Below are positions 1-11,069 of a stretch of 64,000 nt of DNA, in pieces. Position 1 is the stretch's first letter. Each line of letters opens with the position of its first letter. The notes under the pieces are model-generated. The model was not told the origin of the DNA, did not search any database, and saw nothing but the letters and a program-made list of their open reading frames with translations. Source of the stretch: Protopterus annectens (lineage: Eukaryota; Chordata; Ceratodontiformes; Protopteridae); the NCBI RefSeq assembly GCF_019279795.1, contig NC_056725.1, positions 1,754,497,030 to 1,754,561,029 on the forward strand, given 5' to 3'. The position numbers were made by a program, and so were the translations under genes.

Positions 1-1175
1 CATTGTTTTTTTATTTTTTTTGTTTTTTTTTTTGTTTGTTTAATAAACTACAAATTAAAATCCACAACAAAATGTTGCTCGTCAGAAGGGGCAGCGACAA
101 AGTTTGGGTACACACACTCTCAATCCTCAAAAAAACTATATAAGAATATTAATTTTACCATAAAACATGGCAACTTCATATTTCAACTCCCATACGTATA
201 TACCAATCTCCTGCTCTTAATTAACTTAGTGCAAGAATTCATAGCTTCAAAAATGAACTGAATGACAACATGGACAGTTGCAAGTTCCAACTGCTGTTTA
301 ATGGTCAGTAGGCCATTAACCTGTTCACCTAAGGAATGAGCCATGTTTATGGCTTGCACATTTTCAAATTTTAATTGTGTGTTTTTCATAGGTTAACAGG
401 TTCATAGACTAGTACTAGGCTAACTGCCCTTTTAGGCCATTTTATGCTAATTATGCAGTTTTTCTTACCAGTCTTCTACTTGGAATAGAGTCTGCCAAGC
501 CACTCTGTGTCGTATAGTATTAAATCCCTGACCAAGCTGCACTGATCAGAGTTTGCATGGAGGCTCAGTTGCCCACAGGAGTTGGCAGGGGAGAATGGGA
601 GTGGGCAGCTGCTGCCTGCTCACTTATCCTGAGGTGAAAGAGGTCTCTTGGCTCACCACATTGGTGACACCTAGTGGGAGCACCAGGCATCTACCCTATA
701 GACTCCTAGGTCTGCACAGACCATAATTACCATAAGCTACCACATTGTGACAGGAATCCAAAGAGGGTAGCTATACCGGAGCTTGGAATGGTCATCTCAG
801 GGGAGGGGGTATTCTGCCAGAAGACAGGGTAGGCCACCCCAAAGAACCAGCAAGGCTGGCATGATCTCTACCGCCAGACTCTCTATGCAAGCAGTTTTAC
901 TCATGGCGATTTGATAGTAGGAAAGCACAGTTACTCTATCTTCTTACCTGTAACAGCAGATGCTTGTAGAACACACTGCCTTACTGGCATGTGGGTAGTA
1001 CAACCCTGCTACCCTTCCTCTGGCAGTTTATCAAAGGTCAGAGTTCCTCCCACTGCCTGTCTGCCCCCCTTCAAACCACAGACAAGACTCTTTCAGTTTT
1101 TGAGGGTCCAGCAAGAACAGCAGATGAAAATGCAAGCTTTGCAAACACTTAGTGTTCCAAACCAAAAGCCACACA
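1..1175. repeat. Copy A of a 1.17-kb direct duplication
   Basis: This stretch is repeated in the same orientation at 6,563-7,735. Sampled segments look about 95% identical, with small indels; for example copy B has an extra AATT near 6,785. Homology already exists at base 1, so the copy may extend left of the window. It stops sharply after the shared string AGTGTTCCAAACC near 1,170. Bases 1-925 are of unknown family. Bases 926-1,175 are a DIRS inverted terminal repeat. A 68-codon minus-strand reading frame at 183-389 has an in-frame stop in copy B, so I do not call it a gene. Confidence 0.9.
926..1175. repeat. Left (3') inverted terminal repeat, DIRS type B
   Basis: The sequence from CACAGTTACTC through CTTACCTGTAACAGCAG and CACACTGCCTTACTGGCATG is complementary, with divergence, to 10,740-10,862. 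There AAGGCAGTGTG and AGTCTACTACCCA occur in the reverse sense. It also pairs with the ICR at 1,290-1,400. A near-identical copy is at 7,494-7,735. Role: DIRS termini are the recombination ends and carry promoter activity in known members of the family. Confidence 0.7.
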
Positions 1176-1289
1176 AATACAGAACAAAAAAAGTCTGCTA
1201 ACAAAACTCAACTGCAACTCCAGCAACACACTATATACATTCAAGAAAAGGGGGATGATGAGAGGGTACAGTCAGTAAAGCAGTGTGTA

Positions 1290-1400
1290 TAAATGATCAT
1301 CTTCTGTTACAGGCAAGTAGGGTATATGCAGCTGTACTATGTGCAACTGTACTATGTTCAACAAACAATGCCTTACTGGCATATGGATAGATTACCAAAG
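1290..1400. other. Internal complementary region (ICR) of DIRS-E, type B
   Basis: The left half (about 1,293-1,345, with CTGTTACAGGCAAG) is complementary to the left terminus near 926-970 (CTTACCTGTAACAG). The right half (ATGTTCAACAAACAATGCC and on) is complementary to the type B right terminus at 10,830-10,862 (AAGGCAGTGTGTTTGTTGAA). It does not match DIRS-E's own right end at 6,516. In DIRS elements the ICR is the template that joins both ends when the circle forms. A mismatched ICR and right end is a sign of a recombinant element. Confidence 0.65.
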
Positions 1401-1429
1401 CTTAACTAACCTGGGTGGAGGAGGAAGGG

Positions 1430-2030
1430 TCCACGAGCCCCTGGAAATTGGTCCTCACAAAGCCTGCTCTGTATTTAAACAAAGGCATACAGCCTGTAAT
1501 GCTTCATAAAGTCATGGACAGAGGACCAAGTTGCTGCCTGTGGAATACTTCGAGTCCATTCCTTTCCAATATGCTACTGAAGAGGATTTCACTTGCTATG
1601 GTGGGTGTTAAAAAAAAAAAAAAATAAAAATACTGGAAGACAACCAACTTGCAATGGTTTACTGAGAGACAGGTTGAACCTTTGCCCCCGTGAAGGAAAT
1701 AAAAAGCCTTTTGGTCTTCCTAACGGGTCTTGTTCTGTCAGGGTAATACCTGAGCTGCTAATGCACATCCAATGTATGAAGAATCCTCTCTCCCTTATTC
1801 TTAGGCTCTAGAAAGAACACAAGGAGATTAATCGTCTGACTGACGGTGAATTCTGAGACCACCCTGGGCATGAAAGAAGGATTAATGAGCAACACAACCC
1901 TATCTCTGTGGAAAATCTAAGACTGTCCCACCATGACAGCTTGCAGGTCAGAAACTCAGAGCAAAAAGCAAAACAGTTTTCCAACTTAAGAACTTGAGTT
2001 CAGCTTTTGCTGCCACTTTGAAATGTGGTA
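1430..2030 (-). pseudogene. Type B tyrosine recombinase, C-terminal half, decayed
   Basis: Reading the minus strand in shifting frames gives pieces that align with the C-terminal half of the DIRS-A recombinase. First comes KAELKFLSWKT (about 1,975-2,010). Then a stretch resembles the segment before the catalytic His/Arg. Near 1,490-1,540 the nucleophile block AATWSSVHDFMKHYRL keeps the tyrosine. Several stops and frameshifts and an A-rich tract (1,609-1,625) interrupt it. It repeats a part of the recombinase already present in the adjacent type A segment, which marks the join between two DIRS families near 2,030. It is not functional. Confidence 0.7.
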
Positions 2031-2890
2031 AGGTGAAAGAGGAATGGCTGCACCGCCATGAGGGCCTGTAACTCAGATACCCTACGGGCTGAAGTGATGG
2101 CCAAAAGGAAAGCTGTTTTCCAGGACAAATATTGTAATTCTGCTGAAGCAGCCGGTTCAAAAGGAGGCAATGTCAATTTTTCCAGTACATAGTTAAGGTC
2201 CCAAGCTGGTACTGGTTGTTTCCTTGGAGGCCTTATGTTCTTAGCCCCTCTGAGGAACTGGCGCAGTAGAGGGTGTGAGAATAAAGGAGGATCCATATTG
2301 AATTCTGCAGATATTGCTGAGGCATGTATCTTGATTGAGGAAAAGGAAAGTCCCTTGCTCAAAAGTTCAGTTAGGTACTGTAAAATCTGAGGCAGGTTTA
2401 ATTTTCTAGGATCCTGTCCTCTTTCTTCATTCCAACAGCAAAACCGCTTCCATTTAGCGGAGTAAGCTTTTCTTGTAGATGGTCTTCTAGCCTCCAAAAT
2501 GACGTCCTGCACTTCTTTGGAGAGTAGTGCCTGATGTGAAGTTAAGGGATTTTCTATGCGGCTAGACTGAGAGTTTTCAGCTGACTGTGAATCATTTTGA
2601 AATTGTTCTGCGTCAGCAGTAGAGGTGTTAGAGGCAGGGGCCACGGAGGAGTGTGTGTTAGGCTCCTCAAAAGTGGATACCAATGTTGTCTTGGCCAATC
2701 TGGAGCAATCAGTATCATCCTTGGCTTGTCTGTTCTTGCTTTCAGAAGCACCTTGGGCAGCAGAGGTAGTGGTGGGAATGCATAAACTGACCAAGTTGTC
2801 CATGTGAATGAAAGGGCGTCCACTTTCCAAGCCTTTGGGTGGAAGGTCCTTGAGCAAAACTTTTTTAATTGATGATTTTGTGGGAGGCAA
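2030..2890 (-). pseudogene. DIRS-E tyrosine recombinase, type A, truncated
   Basis: An open stretch of 296 codons on the minus strand (2,000-2,890). Its middle matches the DIRS-A recombinase closely: the SAM-like core-binding region with STRKAYSAKWKRFC and FSSIKIHASAISAEF, then the first catalytic Arg in SARRVSELQALM. The protein stops being homologous right after MAVQPFLF near 2,030. There it runs into the type B segment, so the catalytic His, second Arg and Tyr of this copy are missing. The N-terminus overlaps the end of the RNase H/methyltransferase-like frame, the usual DIRS arrangement. Confidence 0.85.
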
Positions 2891-4465
2891 AAAGGTCTAT
2901 GTCTGGCCTTCCCCATGCTTGAACAATCTCTGTGAATACGTGTGGATGTAGCTTCCATTCGTGAGGGTCTGTCATATGCCTGCTCAGAGTGTCTGCCAGT
3001 GTGTTTTCCATTCCTGGTAGGTACTGAGCCTGGAGTTCTATGTGTCTTTCCAGAGCTAGGTTCCAAAGAGTCATGGTTAATCTGCACAAGGGGTATGAAT
3101 GAGTCCCTCCTTGTTTGTTTATGTACCACATTACTGTGGTGTTGTCTGTTCTTATGAGCAGCTGTCCTGGATGCAGGAATTCTCTGAAAGCTGAAATTGC
3201 ATTTATTACTGCCAGCATTTCTTTTTGATTGATGTGAAGGTGCTTTTCTGTTTTGTGCCATCTGCCCTGAATGCACCTGTCCTTCATGTGCGCCCCCCAG
3301 GCGTATTCTGAAGCGTCTGTGGTTATGACTTGTGTAGCTTGAGGCTTGCAGAATGGGAGGCCTTTGTTTACTTTGCATGCTTGGGCCCACCATATGAATT
3401 CCTTTTGTAAGCATGGAATTTTTGGAATCTCCACTTCTAAGCTGTGACTGTGTTGAGACCATAGATTTTTTAGGTACCATTGAAGTTTCCTCATGTGCAG
3501 CTTTGCACATGGGATTAGAAGAATGCAAGATGCCATGAATCCCAGAGCCTGCAGTAAGCCTGGTACTTTTTGCTAGCATTTTGAAGTAGTGAGATAGTTG
3601 CCCTTGTTTTTCTGTTGTTAGGTAAGCCATCTGGGTGTTTGTGTCCAAGTTGGCACCCAGGAAGGTAATTTTCTGAGAGGGTGTTAGTTTTGATTTCTCC
3701 TTGTTGATGGTGTATCCCAGAGAAAGCAGTAAGCGTGTCACATATGCCAGATGTTTGAGAAGTATGAGTTTGCTGTCCGCTTGGATCAGGCAGTCGTCCA
3801 GATAAGGGTAAATTTGTATCCCTTGAAGTCTGCAGTATGCAATCACTGATGCCAGGCACTTGGTGAATACTCTGGGCAGTAGATAAGCCAAAGGGCAATG
3901 CAGAGAATTGATAGTGATTTGAACCTGCAAGAAATCTGAGGTATCTTCTGCAACTTTGTCTGATTGGGACATGCAGGTATGCCTCCTTGAGGTCCAATGT
4001 TACCAGCCAAAACCCCTTGCCCAGCATGGGAAGGAGTTGCTGTAATGTGAGCATCTTGAATTTTGGCACTAGGAGAAATGTGTTGAGAATGGATAAGTCC
4101 AGAATGGGTCTCCAGTCGCTTCCTTTTCTTGGCACCAGAAAAGCCTTGAATAAAAACCTTGTGCTTGTTGGTGCGTAGGTACCTTTTGTATAGCCCTCAT
4201 GTTTAGGAGCTTTGCAATTTGTAGTTGTGCCTCTACCCTTTGATTTTGTGGTAGGTTTGGCATGCCTCTCATTTTTGGAAGAGTGTGGAAATGAAATTTG
4301 TAGCCTCTGTTTATTATGTCCAGAATCCATTTGTCTGTTGTGACAATATGCCAATTGTTTGCAAATAGTGTCAGTTTCCTCCCAAAGGTGCTGCCAGTTG
4401 AATTCTGCTTGGCATGGAAATGAGGAGTCATTGAGTTTGCTTTCTGTACTGCTGTGCACTGTCGT
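2870..4465 (-). pseudogene. DIRS-E reverse transcriptase and RNase H, frameshifted
   Basis: Minus-strand pol. RT blocks in order are WRPILDLSILN (about 4,110), LDLKEAYLHVPI (about 3,990), FSALPFGLSTA (about 3,890) and the catalytic YLDD (about 3,800). RNase H residues are visible in TTDASEYAWGAHM, KEMLAVINA, RTDNTTVMWYINKQGG and LADTLSRHM (3,320-2,980), giving the D-E-D-D set. The motif DIDLFASH follows. The frame changes near 3,890 and near 2,870, and earlier between the pol N-terminus and the finger region around 4,150, so no single protein is encoded. In related DIRS elements this polyprotein copies the RNA and removes the template strand. Confidence 0.85.
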
Positions 4466-6207
4466 CACCACTTCTTGGTGTAGGTGGTTGCCATTGTCTG
4501 CCTCTGTAGGATCCTTGTGTTTGTCCTCTGCCCCTTCGCGTCTGTATCTGCCCCTTTGGGCTTTGTCAGTGGTTGGAAAGGACCAGTTTTTTGACGGCCA
4601 ATTCCTGCTGAACCTTGGTGGCTGAACCTGTAAGAAAGCTTTGACAGTTTGCATAGATTTTGCCTTTTCTTCCATTTTACGTAAAATATCCTCAGCATTA
4701 CCACCAAAAAGAACATCCTTATGTAACGGTGCATCTAGAATTTTGCTTTCACCTGATCTGGAAGATTTTGTTCCCTTAGCCATGCATGTCTGCGAATGAC
4801 TGCTCCAGTGGCGGCTGATCTGCTGGAGGCCTCTAGTGCATCATAACCACATTGTAAGGTGTGCTTGCCCACTTGCTCAGCACTATGCATCATATCCTGC
4901 AACTCTTTTAAATCTGGTTGTTCAGGTTGTGACATTTTTGTTTTTAATTGTGATAACAGAAATTGCAGATATTTAATCATATGAAACTGGCAGTTTAAGG
5001 CCCTCATGGCAAGGGTGGCCGAGGTGTAAACCTTCTTTCCCCACCTTTCTAGAGATCTAGATTCCCTTTCCGAAGGTAGTGGATTCTTGGCCGTGGAAGC
5101 CTTAATTCCCTTAGGGCCTTGAGAAATAGTTTCAGGATCTGCATTATGGCCTTTATAGAGGAACTTATGAGAATTAGGAACTCTGTAATACCTATCCGGC
5201 TTGACTGGTGCAGGAGGCAGAGAATCAGGATTTAAACAGGCCTCCGAGTATACATCATCCAAAACCTCCAAAACAGGAGGAATAGCCAGAGGTCTATGCT
5301 GAGGTAACCAGAGGAATTCCCTCAGCCTTTTCTTGGAGTCTGAAAAATCTTGGCCTTCCCAATGGAAGTGCTCTCTCAAGGAGTGTAAAGTTTCCCCAAA
5401 GGAAAAATCCTCAGGGGGGGATACAGAAGGAATGGACTGCTCTGCATCCGAATCCTCAAAAGGAGAATAAGACTGTTCTTCAACATCAGAATGTTCTGAT
5501 AAAATGGATTCTTGGTCAGAAGGAGGAGAATCCTCCTCTACTCTGGGTCTCTTGTCCGGAGGGGCCTGTGAGCCTCTGATAAGGGAGATCAGGTCTTCAG
5601 CCATTTTAAGCATGTGCTTCTTAGGCGTGGGCCCAGGTCTTGGGCCTTGTGAGGCAGGCCTAGAAGGATGCTTGGCTGATTTGGCTTTTGTAAAGGCCTT
5701 GATGGTGAAGGAAGATGAAGGCCTAAATACACCATGAGTGGATGTAGATCTATCCACATTGGTGGGTTCGACAAGAACAGGGGCTTCGGTAGTAGTCTGG
5801 GAAAGAACCGAAGAACCAGCGGTCTCAGGTACAGAAGACCCCGCCGAGGGAGTGTCGTCGGTAGTCAGGGACTGCAAAGGCGTCTCACTGAGAACTGGCC
5901 CACGTGGAGCTTGTTTCGGCGTGGTGTCGGTGGAGACCGCAGTTCTCGACTGACGGTCCTTTTCTTTGCGTTTTCTGGACATAGCGGTAGTCGGAGTATC
6001 CGACGACATCTTATAATTAAACGCTTTGCCAAAATAGTGTTGGGCGAACTCCGCCCGGCGCTTGATAGTGCGTTTATTGAAGGTAGCACAAAAGCGGCAG
6101 CCCGAGACGTCGTGGTCTGGGCCCAAACAAGGTATGCAACGGGAATGGAAATCCTTATGCGGTATTTGCTTCCCACAAGAAATACAATTATTAACTTTTC
6201 CTGACAC
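4465..6207 (-). pseudogene. DIRS-E Gag-like ORF, frameshifted
   Basis: Starts at 6,207 with MSGKVNNCISCGKQIPHKD. The N-terminus carries a Cys/His cluster, CxxC, then H, CxxC, H, CxxC within the first 45 residues, which could bind zinc. A Ser/Pro/Thr-rich middle with acidic runs follows, then a helical part (VKAFLQVQPPRF region) that continues in another frame after a stop at 4,735. Compared with DIRS-A, one frameshift near 4,740 splits it. The start sits about 165 bases downstream of the TATA box in the ITR. Structural role (capsid-like) is inferred from position; sequence conservation of DIRS Gag is weak. Confidence 0.8.
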
Positions 6208-6319
6208 CGCTCTGAGCCAAGAAAAGGCACCCCAACGGGGTACTTAGCATTAATGAAGACGTCGGTTCGAAATTCTTCGTAATTCAGGAGCTGGCCGACC
6301 GGCACTTGCGAACTGCTTC

Positions 6320-6516
6320 TGCTTCGGGCACCGCGTGGCAAAAAAGACTGGAGAAGATGGCGTCGGCTGTGTCTTTTATACTCTAGCTTTCCTGACGTCA
6401 GAAGAGTACGCGACAACAACCGACGCCGGACCAAGACTTTGGAATTCGGCCGACCGAGGGACCGCCTGACGGCTGAAAACCCATATGTAATTACTGCAGC
6501 TGTAATGCACGATGAA
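6320..6516 (-). promoter_or_regulatory. Right (5') ITR of DIRS-E with CRE-like palindrome and TATA box
   Basis: The plus strand reads TGACGTCA at 6,393-6,400 and, closer to gag, the reverse complement of TATAAAAG at 6,373-6,380. On the minus strand the order is CRE palindrome, TATA, then gag. The block matches the DIRS-A ITR at 27,165-27,342 closely (shared TTTGGAATTCGGCCGACCGA). The outer end is GCACGATGAACAT. Activity as a promoter is inferred, not shown. Confidence 0.6.
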
Positions 6517-6562
6517 CATCACCTGCTCCCAGTTTAAGTGGTCATTTACATTGAGAGCAAGT

Positions 6563-7735
6563 CTTTTAGAATCAGAGTCATTGTTTATTTAAAAAAAAAA
6601 AAAAAAAAAACTGCAAATTAAAATCCACAACAAAATGTTGCTTGTCAGAAGGGGCAGTGACAAAGTTTGGGTACACACACTGTCAATCCTCAAAAAAAAA
6701 TATAAGAATATCAATTTTACCATAAAACATGAAAACTTCATATTTCAAGTCCCATACATATATACCAATCTCCTGCTCTTAATTAATTAACTTAGTGCAA
6801 GAATTCATAGCTTCAAAAATGAACTAAATGACGACATGGACAGTTGAAAGTTCCAACTGCTGTTTAATTGTCAGTAGGCCATTAACCTGTTCACCTAAGG
6901 AATGAGCCATGCTTATGGCTTGCACATTTTCAAATTTTAATTATGTGCTTTTCATAGGTTAACAGGTTCATAGACTAGTACTAGACTAACTGCCCTTTTA
7001 TGCCATTTTATGCTAATTATGCAGTTTTTCTTACCAGTCTTCTACTTGGAATTGAGTCTGCCAAAGCCACTCTGTGTCGTATAGTATTAAATCCCTGACC
7101 AAGCTGCACTGACCAGAGTTTGCATGGAGGCTCAGTTGCCCACAGGAGTTGGCAGGGGAGAATGGGCGTGAGCAGCTGCTGCCTGCTCACTTATCCTGAG
7201 GTGAAAGAGGTCTCTTGGCTCACCACATTGGTGACACCTAGTGGGAGCACCAGGCATCTACCCTATAGACTCCTAGGTCTGCACAGCCCATAATTACCAT
7301 AAGCTACCACATTGTGACAGGAATCCAAAGAGGATAGCTATACCGGAGCTTGGAATAGTCATCTCAGGGGAAGGGGTATTCTGTCAGAAGACAGGGTAGG
7401 CCACCCCAAAGAACCAGCAAGGCCGGCCTGATCTCTACCGCCAGACTCTCTATGCAAGCAGTTTTACTCATGGCGATTTCCTGGTAGAAAAGCACAGTTA
7501 CTCTATCTTCTTACCTGTAACAGTAGATGCTCGTAGAACACACTGCCTTACTGGCATGTGGGAAGTACAACCCTGCTACCCTTCCTCTGGCAGTTTATCA
7601 AAGGTCAGAGTTCCTCCCACTGCCTGTCTGCCCCCCTTCAAACCCACAGACAAGACTCTTTCAGTTTTTGAGGGTCCAGCAAGAACAGCAGATGAAAATG
7701 CAAGCTTTGCAAACACTTAGTGTTCCAAACCTAGA
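6563..7735. repeat. Copy B of the 1.17-kb direct duplication
   Basis: Same orientation and content as 1-1,175: an A-rich start, a unique 0.9-kb block, then a type B DIRS terminus from about 7,494. The match ends near 7,732. After that, copy A continues into the DIRS-E ICR, whereas copy B continues into decayed DIRS-B coding sequence. The copy lies 47 bases right of the outer end of DIRS-E. Confidence 0.9.
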
Positions 7736-8003
7736 ATAAGTACATCTTAAAGGATGCATACAATAACCCATTCTGAAGTGGCCCACATAAGTATTTCAAG
7801 ACCAGAGGGATATTAACCAAAATGGAAACAGACAGCCCACTGAGGCACCACTTTGAAAATGTCATCCATTTCTAAATATAAGATTTTCTAGTAGCAGGTA
7901 TTATGGCCTCCTTTAACATCTGCTGCACAACCTCATAAAGCAAGTGCCTAAACTGAGTCAATACTGAATCATCCAAGTTGAAGTTTCTCCACACTGAGAT
8001 GAA

Positions 8004-9380
8004 CTAGTCACTCCTGAAACTGTGAGCAGATCCAGAGGGTGAGGAAGTCTGTGGTAATTGCCCTTGGCCAATACCATTAAAAGGGAGAACCAAGATAGCC
8101 TGGGCCAGTGAGAGGGGGGTTACTACAATGACCTTTGGCATTTCTTTCTGAACCTTCAGAAGTACCTTATGAATCAGCGGAAAGGGTGAAAATGCATACA
8201 GGAACATTCTTGTCCAAGGAAATGAGAATTTGTCTATCCTTCAAGCATGGCTGCAAGGATGTCTGGAACAGAATTTCTCTTGCTGTTTGTTTTGAAAGAC
8301 AGGCACTGCACCTCACAATAATCATAAGTTGGAAGGGGAACTAACCTTTTTAGGAAAAAATCCTTCTTGTTAGGCCTTGCAGGGTTCTCGTCCTGCCATT
8401 TCCTTTTATTTGCCTTGTTTTTTGTTTGAATGGGACTTCTGTTTGGAAGGCTGCTGGAAATTATATTGCTTAAAGGATGGAAATTTGGGAATATTAAACA
8501 TTTCCAACACCCCTTGCATAAACTTACCTCTGTCATGCCAGTGTTTAAGGATCTGATTAATTGCCTTACCAAACAATCAGACTCAAGTGCAGCATTCAAA
8601 ATCTCATTTTAACTCATCAGAAAAGTTCTGACTGTGCAACCAAGCAGAACTCCTTATTATCACTGATGACACTACAATGCTAGCAGTACTATCAGCCCCC
8701 TCCAAAGCACTCCTTAAAGCATGTTTTGAAACCTGAGAGGAAACAATATCTTTAATACAGGCTTTTTGCTCAGCAGATAAAGATGCAGCAAACTTGTCTA
8801 ACCTATACATACATCTCATCACAAACTGAAACATGAAACACTGGTAGCTGAACATTTTAAAAACTACTGTGCTGACCTGAGCCAGCTTCTTTTCTTGAGA
8901 TTTTAGCCATTTGTACATTTTATCTGCAGGAAAAGAATTTGAAGAAGACAAGGTACTTTTATTGGAGGGAGTGGTTGGGGACACAAACAGGATCAGCAGA
9001 CAAGCGGGATTCACAGCCCAGCGTATTCTGAATTTCTTAGATACTTTTTAGGGAGAGTTTCAATGAGCAGAGGAGAAAACATCCTTCAATGCTGGGATCA
9101 ATGGAGGAAATGTCTGCATATCTGGAGCCTCATCCCCTTAAAGATCATAAACCCTGCTGATCTCAGGGGCAGCTGATGACTGTTCCCAATTAAATACATC
9201 CTTAAACCTAGACAACATTCTGGTAAAAGAAAAACTCTGTTTGAATTCCTGAACCTGTTTGTTATCAGAGGAAAGTGAATGAATGGAATCTGACATGTCC
9301 AAAACCTCAGACTCCAGATCCCCTTGAACATCAGTACGCTTAAACGAATGACTGGTGGTAGAAGCTCTTGCACTAATCAT
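8004..9380 (-). pseudogene. DIRS-B pol-linker and Gag remnants
   Basis: The frame at 8,004-8,207 (FSPFPLIHKVLLKVQKEMPK) parallels DIRS-A FPPLPLLPKVLLKAR. Next, 8,234-8,599 parallels the Gag C-terminus, and 8,604-9,014 parallels the Gag helical region (KHALRSALEGADSTAS and IIRSSAWLHSQN versus ALEASSRAAVTG and IRRHAWLREQ in DIRS-A). A piece at 9,138-9,380 matches the acidic middle of Gag. Fragments sit in different frames. RT and RNase H are deleted between about 8,290 and 8,340. Confidence 0.65.
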
Positions 9381-10739
9381 AACCTTGGTGTGGACCCTGT
9401 AATCAATTGCCTCAACAACAGAACTAGCAAAGCCACCATCTTGCGTGGGGACCTAGTTAGAAACTGCTGTCCTAGCACAGGGTGGATCTTCTGTCTTCTT
9501 TGAATGCACTACACTAGTGAGAGAATCTCCAGGTGAGGGGGTGTATTAACACTGGCAATGGATTCTACACCCCTGACGTCCCCCACACCTAAATATTTTG
9601 GTTCTGCCAAAGCTGAAGCAGGCAACGGTACAGCCCCATAGGATGTGTTGACCCTTGTCATGCACAGCTGTGGTACTAACCACACCAGGAGACCTGGCAA
9701 AACAGGAGGGGAGTTGTCCAATAGCTTGCCCAAGGCTGAGGTTACTGCAGAGTCACAATCCAGAAACTGAGGCTATTTTTATTATTTAGAAAGGGGGAGT
9801 CAGTCTCTCAGTCCACAAAGTCAGGGGACAAAAAAACTAGCCAGATCAATACCAAGTATTGGTTGTACAGTTAAGCCCAGTACAAAACAGGCAAAAACAC
9901 TATTATTACTCTAAATGTCAATATAAAGTCTATTTTTACAAAAATCTAAAACTGAATACTGCACTGAGAAAAAAGGCTGCAATTTCAGTAGTCCAGCACA
10001 AAGCACAAAATGCCAGTTAAACAGACCTCCAAATTTAATGAATAAAGGCTAGTTTCAGCCCCACATACTTAGAAACAGCATACACCTGCCTTATATAAAT
10101 TTAAGGAAAATTCCTCTCAGAAATGATTTACAAACAAAATATAATCACAATTATTGAGATTTAAACAAAAAAAGGTTTAAAATGCTCTAAATTCATTTAA
10201 TTCTGTCAAATAATGATAGCCCCAGAGGGGAAAAAACTGTAAATACAAGTTTTCCTGTCAAAAATTTCAAAAGTAAGCTGTAAATCAATGGAAAGGGTCT
10301 CAAATTAGTTGTGATTCTGGCAGCATGAGGCAATGAGAGGAACTGAATTAAAATGGCTTTAGTACAGAAACTCAAGGAAACATTCACCAGTGGCCATATA
10401 ACATATTAAAATGTTTTTTAAACCCCACAGAAACGTAGAGTTAGCTTAAACAGCATAAATCTTATAGCAAAAGAGAATAAAACTCCAAGCACATATAACT
10501 TTCCAATAGGGAAAAGAAAAAAAAAAACAAGCAAATCAGAAGAATACACAATTCAAGCACAGTGAGAAAAAGCCAGACGAAGGAATAAAAACAAAAAAGG
10601 TTTCTTATCTGTGCTCTGTAGCTGAATTAATCCAGAAAAAAGGGCACTCTTCCAAGAGATCCTTTTCTGACTGGGGCTCCAGAAAACTGAATGGGTCCTG
10701 TCTGTGGGTTTAAAGGGCAAGTCTTGTCCTCCCAGGTGA

Positions 10740-10862
10740 TTGGTCCTTGACACCTACTGACAGGTAGTGAGGAGTTCTGAACACTGATATACTACCAAAG
10801 AGAGAGTAGCAGGAGTCTACTACCCATTTGCAATTAAGGCAGTGTGTTTGTTGAACAACAAA
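10740..10862. repeat. Right (5') ITR of DIRS-B
   Basis: It contains GTCTACTACCCATTTGCAAT followed by TAAGGCAGTGTGTTTGTTGA. This is the inverted counterpart of the copies at 926-1,060 and 7,494-7,625, and its outer part is complementary to the right half of the ICR at 1,346-1,400. Confidence 0.65.
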
Positions 10863-11067
10863 TGGGTCATGGGGCTCTTGCCTGTAACTGTGGAACAAAT
10901 GGGCCAAATATGTGCAGGCACAGAAGCACAGTCTTGTGAAGGTGCCAATAAAAAAAAAAAAAAAGAATGGAATCTGTCAGGCTGGAACTTCCCAGGTAAC
11001 AAACTTGAAAAAAGAATTCCTTGCTATATACATACATATACATACGCGAGTGTATGTGTGTGTTGTA

Positions 11068-11069
11068 AA

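Larger units (their letters stand above)
926..6516 (-). mobile_element. DIRS-E, chimeric DIRS-like tyrosine-recombinase retrotransposon
   Basis: DIRS-type element read on the minus strand: ITR (6,516-6,320), gag, RT-RNase H, tyrosine recombinase, ICR (about 1,290-1,400) and 3' ITR (926-1,175). The part from about 2,030 to 6,516 is closely related to DIRS-A at 21.8-27.3 kb. The part from 926 to about 2,030 belongs to a second family (type B), whose other remnant lies at 7.5-10.9 kb. The outer end at 6,516 (GCACGATGAACAT) is type A, while the ICR and left end are type B. This makes the element a mosaic. All coding regions are interrupted. Known biology: DIRS elements integrate through circular intermediates using a tyrosine recombinase and make no target-site duplication. 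Confidence 0.85.
7494..10862 (-). mobile_element. DIRS-B, decayed and internally deleted DIRS element
   Basis: Flanked by inverted termini at 7,494-7,735 and 10,740-10,862. Between them are minus-strand remnants of the methyltransferase-like/linker region (8,004-8,207) and Gag (8,240-9,380), then about 1 kb of AT-rich sequence with no recognisable coding. RT, RNase H and recombinase are absent, so a large internal deletion has occurred. Protein similarity to DIRS-A is low but collinear, showing a separate, older family. No functional product is expected. Confidence 0.7.

Noticed and set aside
183..389. 68-codon minus-strand reading frame in duplication copy A
   Set aside because: Copy B has TAA at the fifth codon and other changes; no family recognised.
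2597..3157. Plus-strand reading frames opposite DIRS-E pol, and likewise opposite DIRS-A
   Set aside because: Antisense shadows of the real minus-strand coding regions.
5504..6247. Plus-strand reading frames opposite Gag and the ITR
   Set aside because: Antisense to Gag; the longest (156 codons) has no family resemblance and is explained by base composition.
1..7735. Reading the 1.17-kb repeats as LTRs of one retrotransposon
   Set aside because: They lack TG..CA ends and a target duplication, and the enclosed element is DIRS-type with its own ITR and ICR.
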